Shown here: piece after piece, positions 63,561 through 64,000 of the stretch
Position numbering within the stretch: position 1 is the stretch's first letter
Layout of the letters: the number at the start of each line of letters is the position of its first letter
Assembly (NCBI GenBank): GCA_027943335.1
Contig: BSBK01001578.1
Coordinates: forward strand, 62,001 to 126,000
Direction: 5' to 3'
Origin: Chamaecyparis obtusa
Lineage: Eukaryota; Streptophyta; Pinopsida; Cupressales; Cupressaceae
DNA: 64,000 nucleotides
Program-made: the position numbers and the translations under genes
Notes under the pieces: generated by a model
Seen by the model: the letters and a program-made list of their open reading frames with translations, nothing else
Database searches by the model: none
What the model was told of the DNA's origin: nothing

Positions 63561-64000
63561 GGTGGCTTTTGGATTCAATTTTGACACTCTTTTATTTTAT
63601 TTTGTGCAAATTTGAGGATTTGAGGCTTTTTCTTTTGTTAATTCTTTTTCTTTTTATCTCTTTATATATAAGTTTATTTTTAGAGTCCGTTTTATTTTTT
63701 TTGCAATTTTATGGATGTATTGTTATCCTTATGTTCTTGTCAATTTATGTCTCCTTGCATTTTGTTTCTTATTTAGGCAATTTGTTTTTAGATCTGGGTG
63801 GGATTGGCTTTTATTGTTATTTTTAATTTCATTCTTTTTTATGCTCTTTTTATTTTCAGGTGTTTTATTTTTTAGTTCTTGGTGCTCGTGAGTCTTGTCA
63901 GCCTCGTGTTACGTGTGGTCTTCTCTCTCTCTCCTCCTCCCTTTCACTTCTTATTGTGGCGTAGGTCTGCAATTTGCAATTTTTCTTCTCCTTATGCTCT
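63085..64000 (+). mobile_element. Right pseudo-LTR of the Penelope-like element, cut by the window end
   Basis: Inverted copy of 60610-61565. It ends at the window edge at TTCTCCTTATGCTCT, exactly where the left arm continues into CTTACATCCTGATGATGG, so a fifth hammerhead-like motif is predicted just beyond 64000. It contains an (AT)n run at 63491-63556. Confidence 0.8.

Overview
This window looks like nuclear DNA from a conifer or other large-genome gymnosperm. Nine short, intact exons of one DEAH-box RNA helicase gene (plus strand, 714 coding nt) are scattered over about 39 kb. Their introns reach 10.8, 18.6 and more than 19.8 kb and are filled with transposable elements. A Penelope-like retroelement, a class documented in conifers, supports the assignment. 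I see no bacterial-type genes, tRNA, rRNA or CRISPR.

Layout. 1-3265: a minus-strand LTR with primer-binding site, followed by a coiled-coil ORF. 4824-5086: helicase exons with the DEAH and SAT motifs. 5087-15934: intron with LTR-like pieces, minisatellites and a decayed retroelement. 15935-16321: two exons. 16322-34937: an intron holding a nest. Penelope-type terminal DNA with hammerhead-like motifs was invaded by a LINE-derived ORF1 copy (19-bp target duplication) and by a full-length decayed Copia element (19671-27101, duplication GATGG). A 5.4-kb internally deleted Gypsy element follows (28516-33871, duplication ATGTT). 34938-35040: exon. 35041-42620: intron with two solo LTRs, a LINE RNase H remnant and a 157-bp tandem duplication. 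42621-44174: four exons, the last followed by an apparent GC donor. 44175-64000: the rest of the window, presumably intron. It holds a LINE tail, an LTR element encoding an acidic/coiled-coil protein (one LTR carrying a hAT-type MITE, the ORF split by a solo LTR), a Gypsy gag-protease relic split by another solo LTR, a GC-rich tandem array, and a Penelope-like RT/GIY-YIG element between inverted pseudo-LTRs that runs off the window end.

The only gene likely to serve the host is the helicase (DHX35/Arabidopsis DEAH9 type, spliceosome-associated). Its ATP-binding P-loop exons lie before the window and its C-terminal domains after it. All other coding sequence is mobile-element protein, mostly broken by stops. 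The most interesting signals are the hammerhead-ribozyme-like motifs on the Penelope ends, the recurrent coiled-coil ORFs in LTR elements lacking pol, the GC-AG intron, and the precisely delimited solo LTRs and nested insertions.
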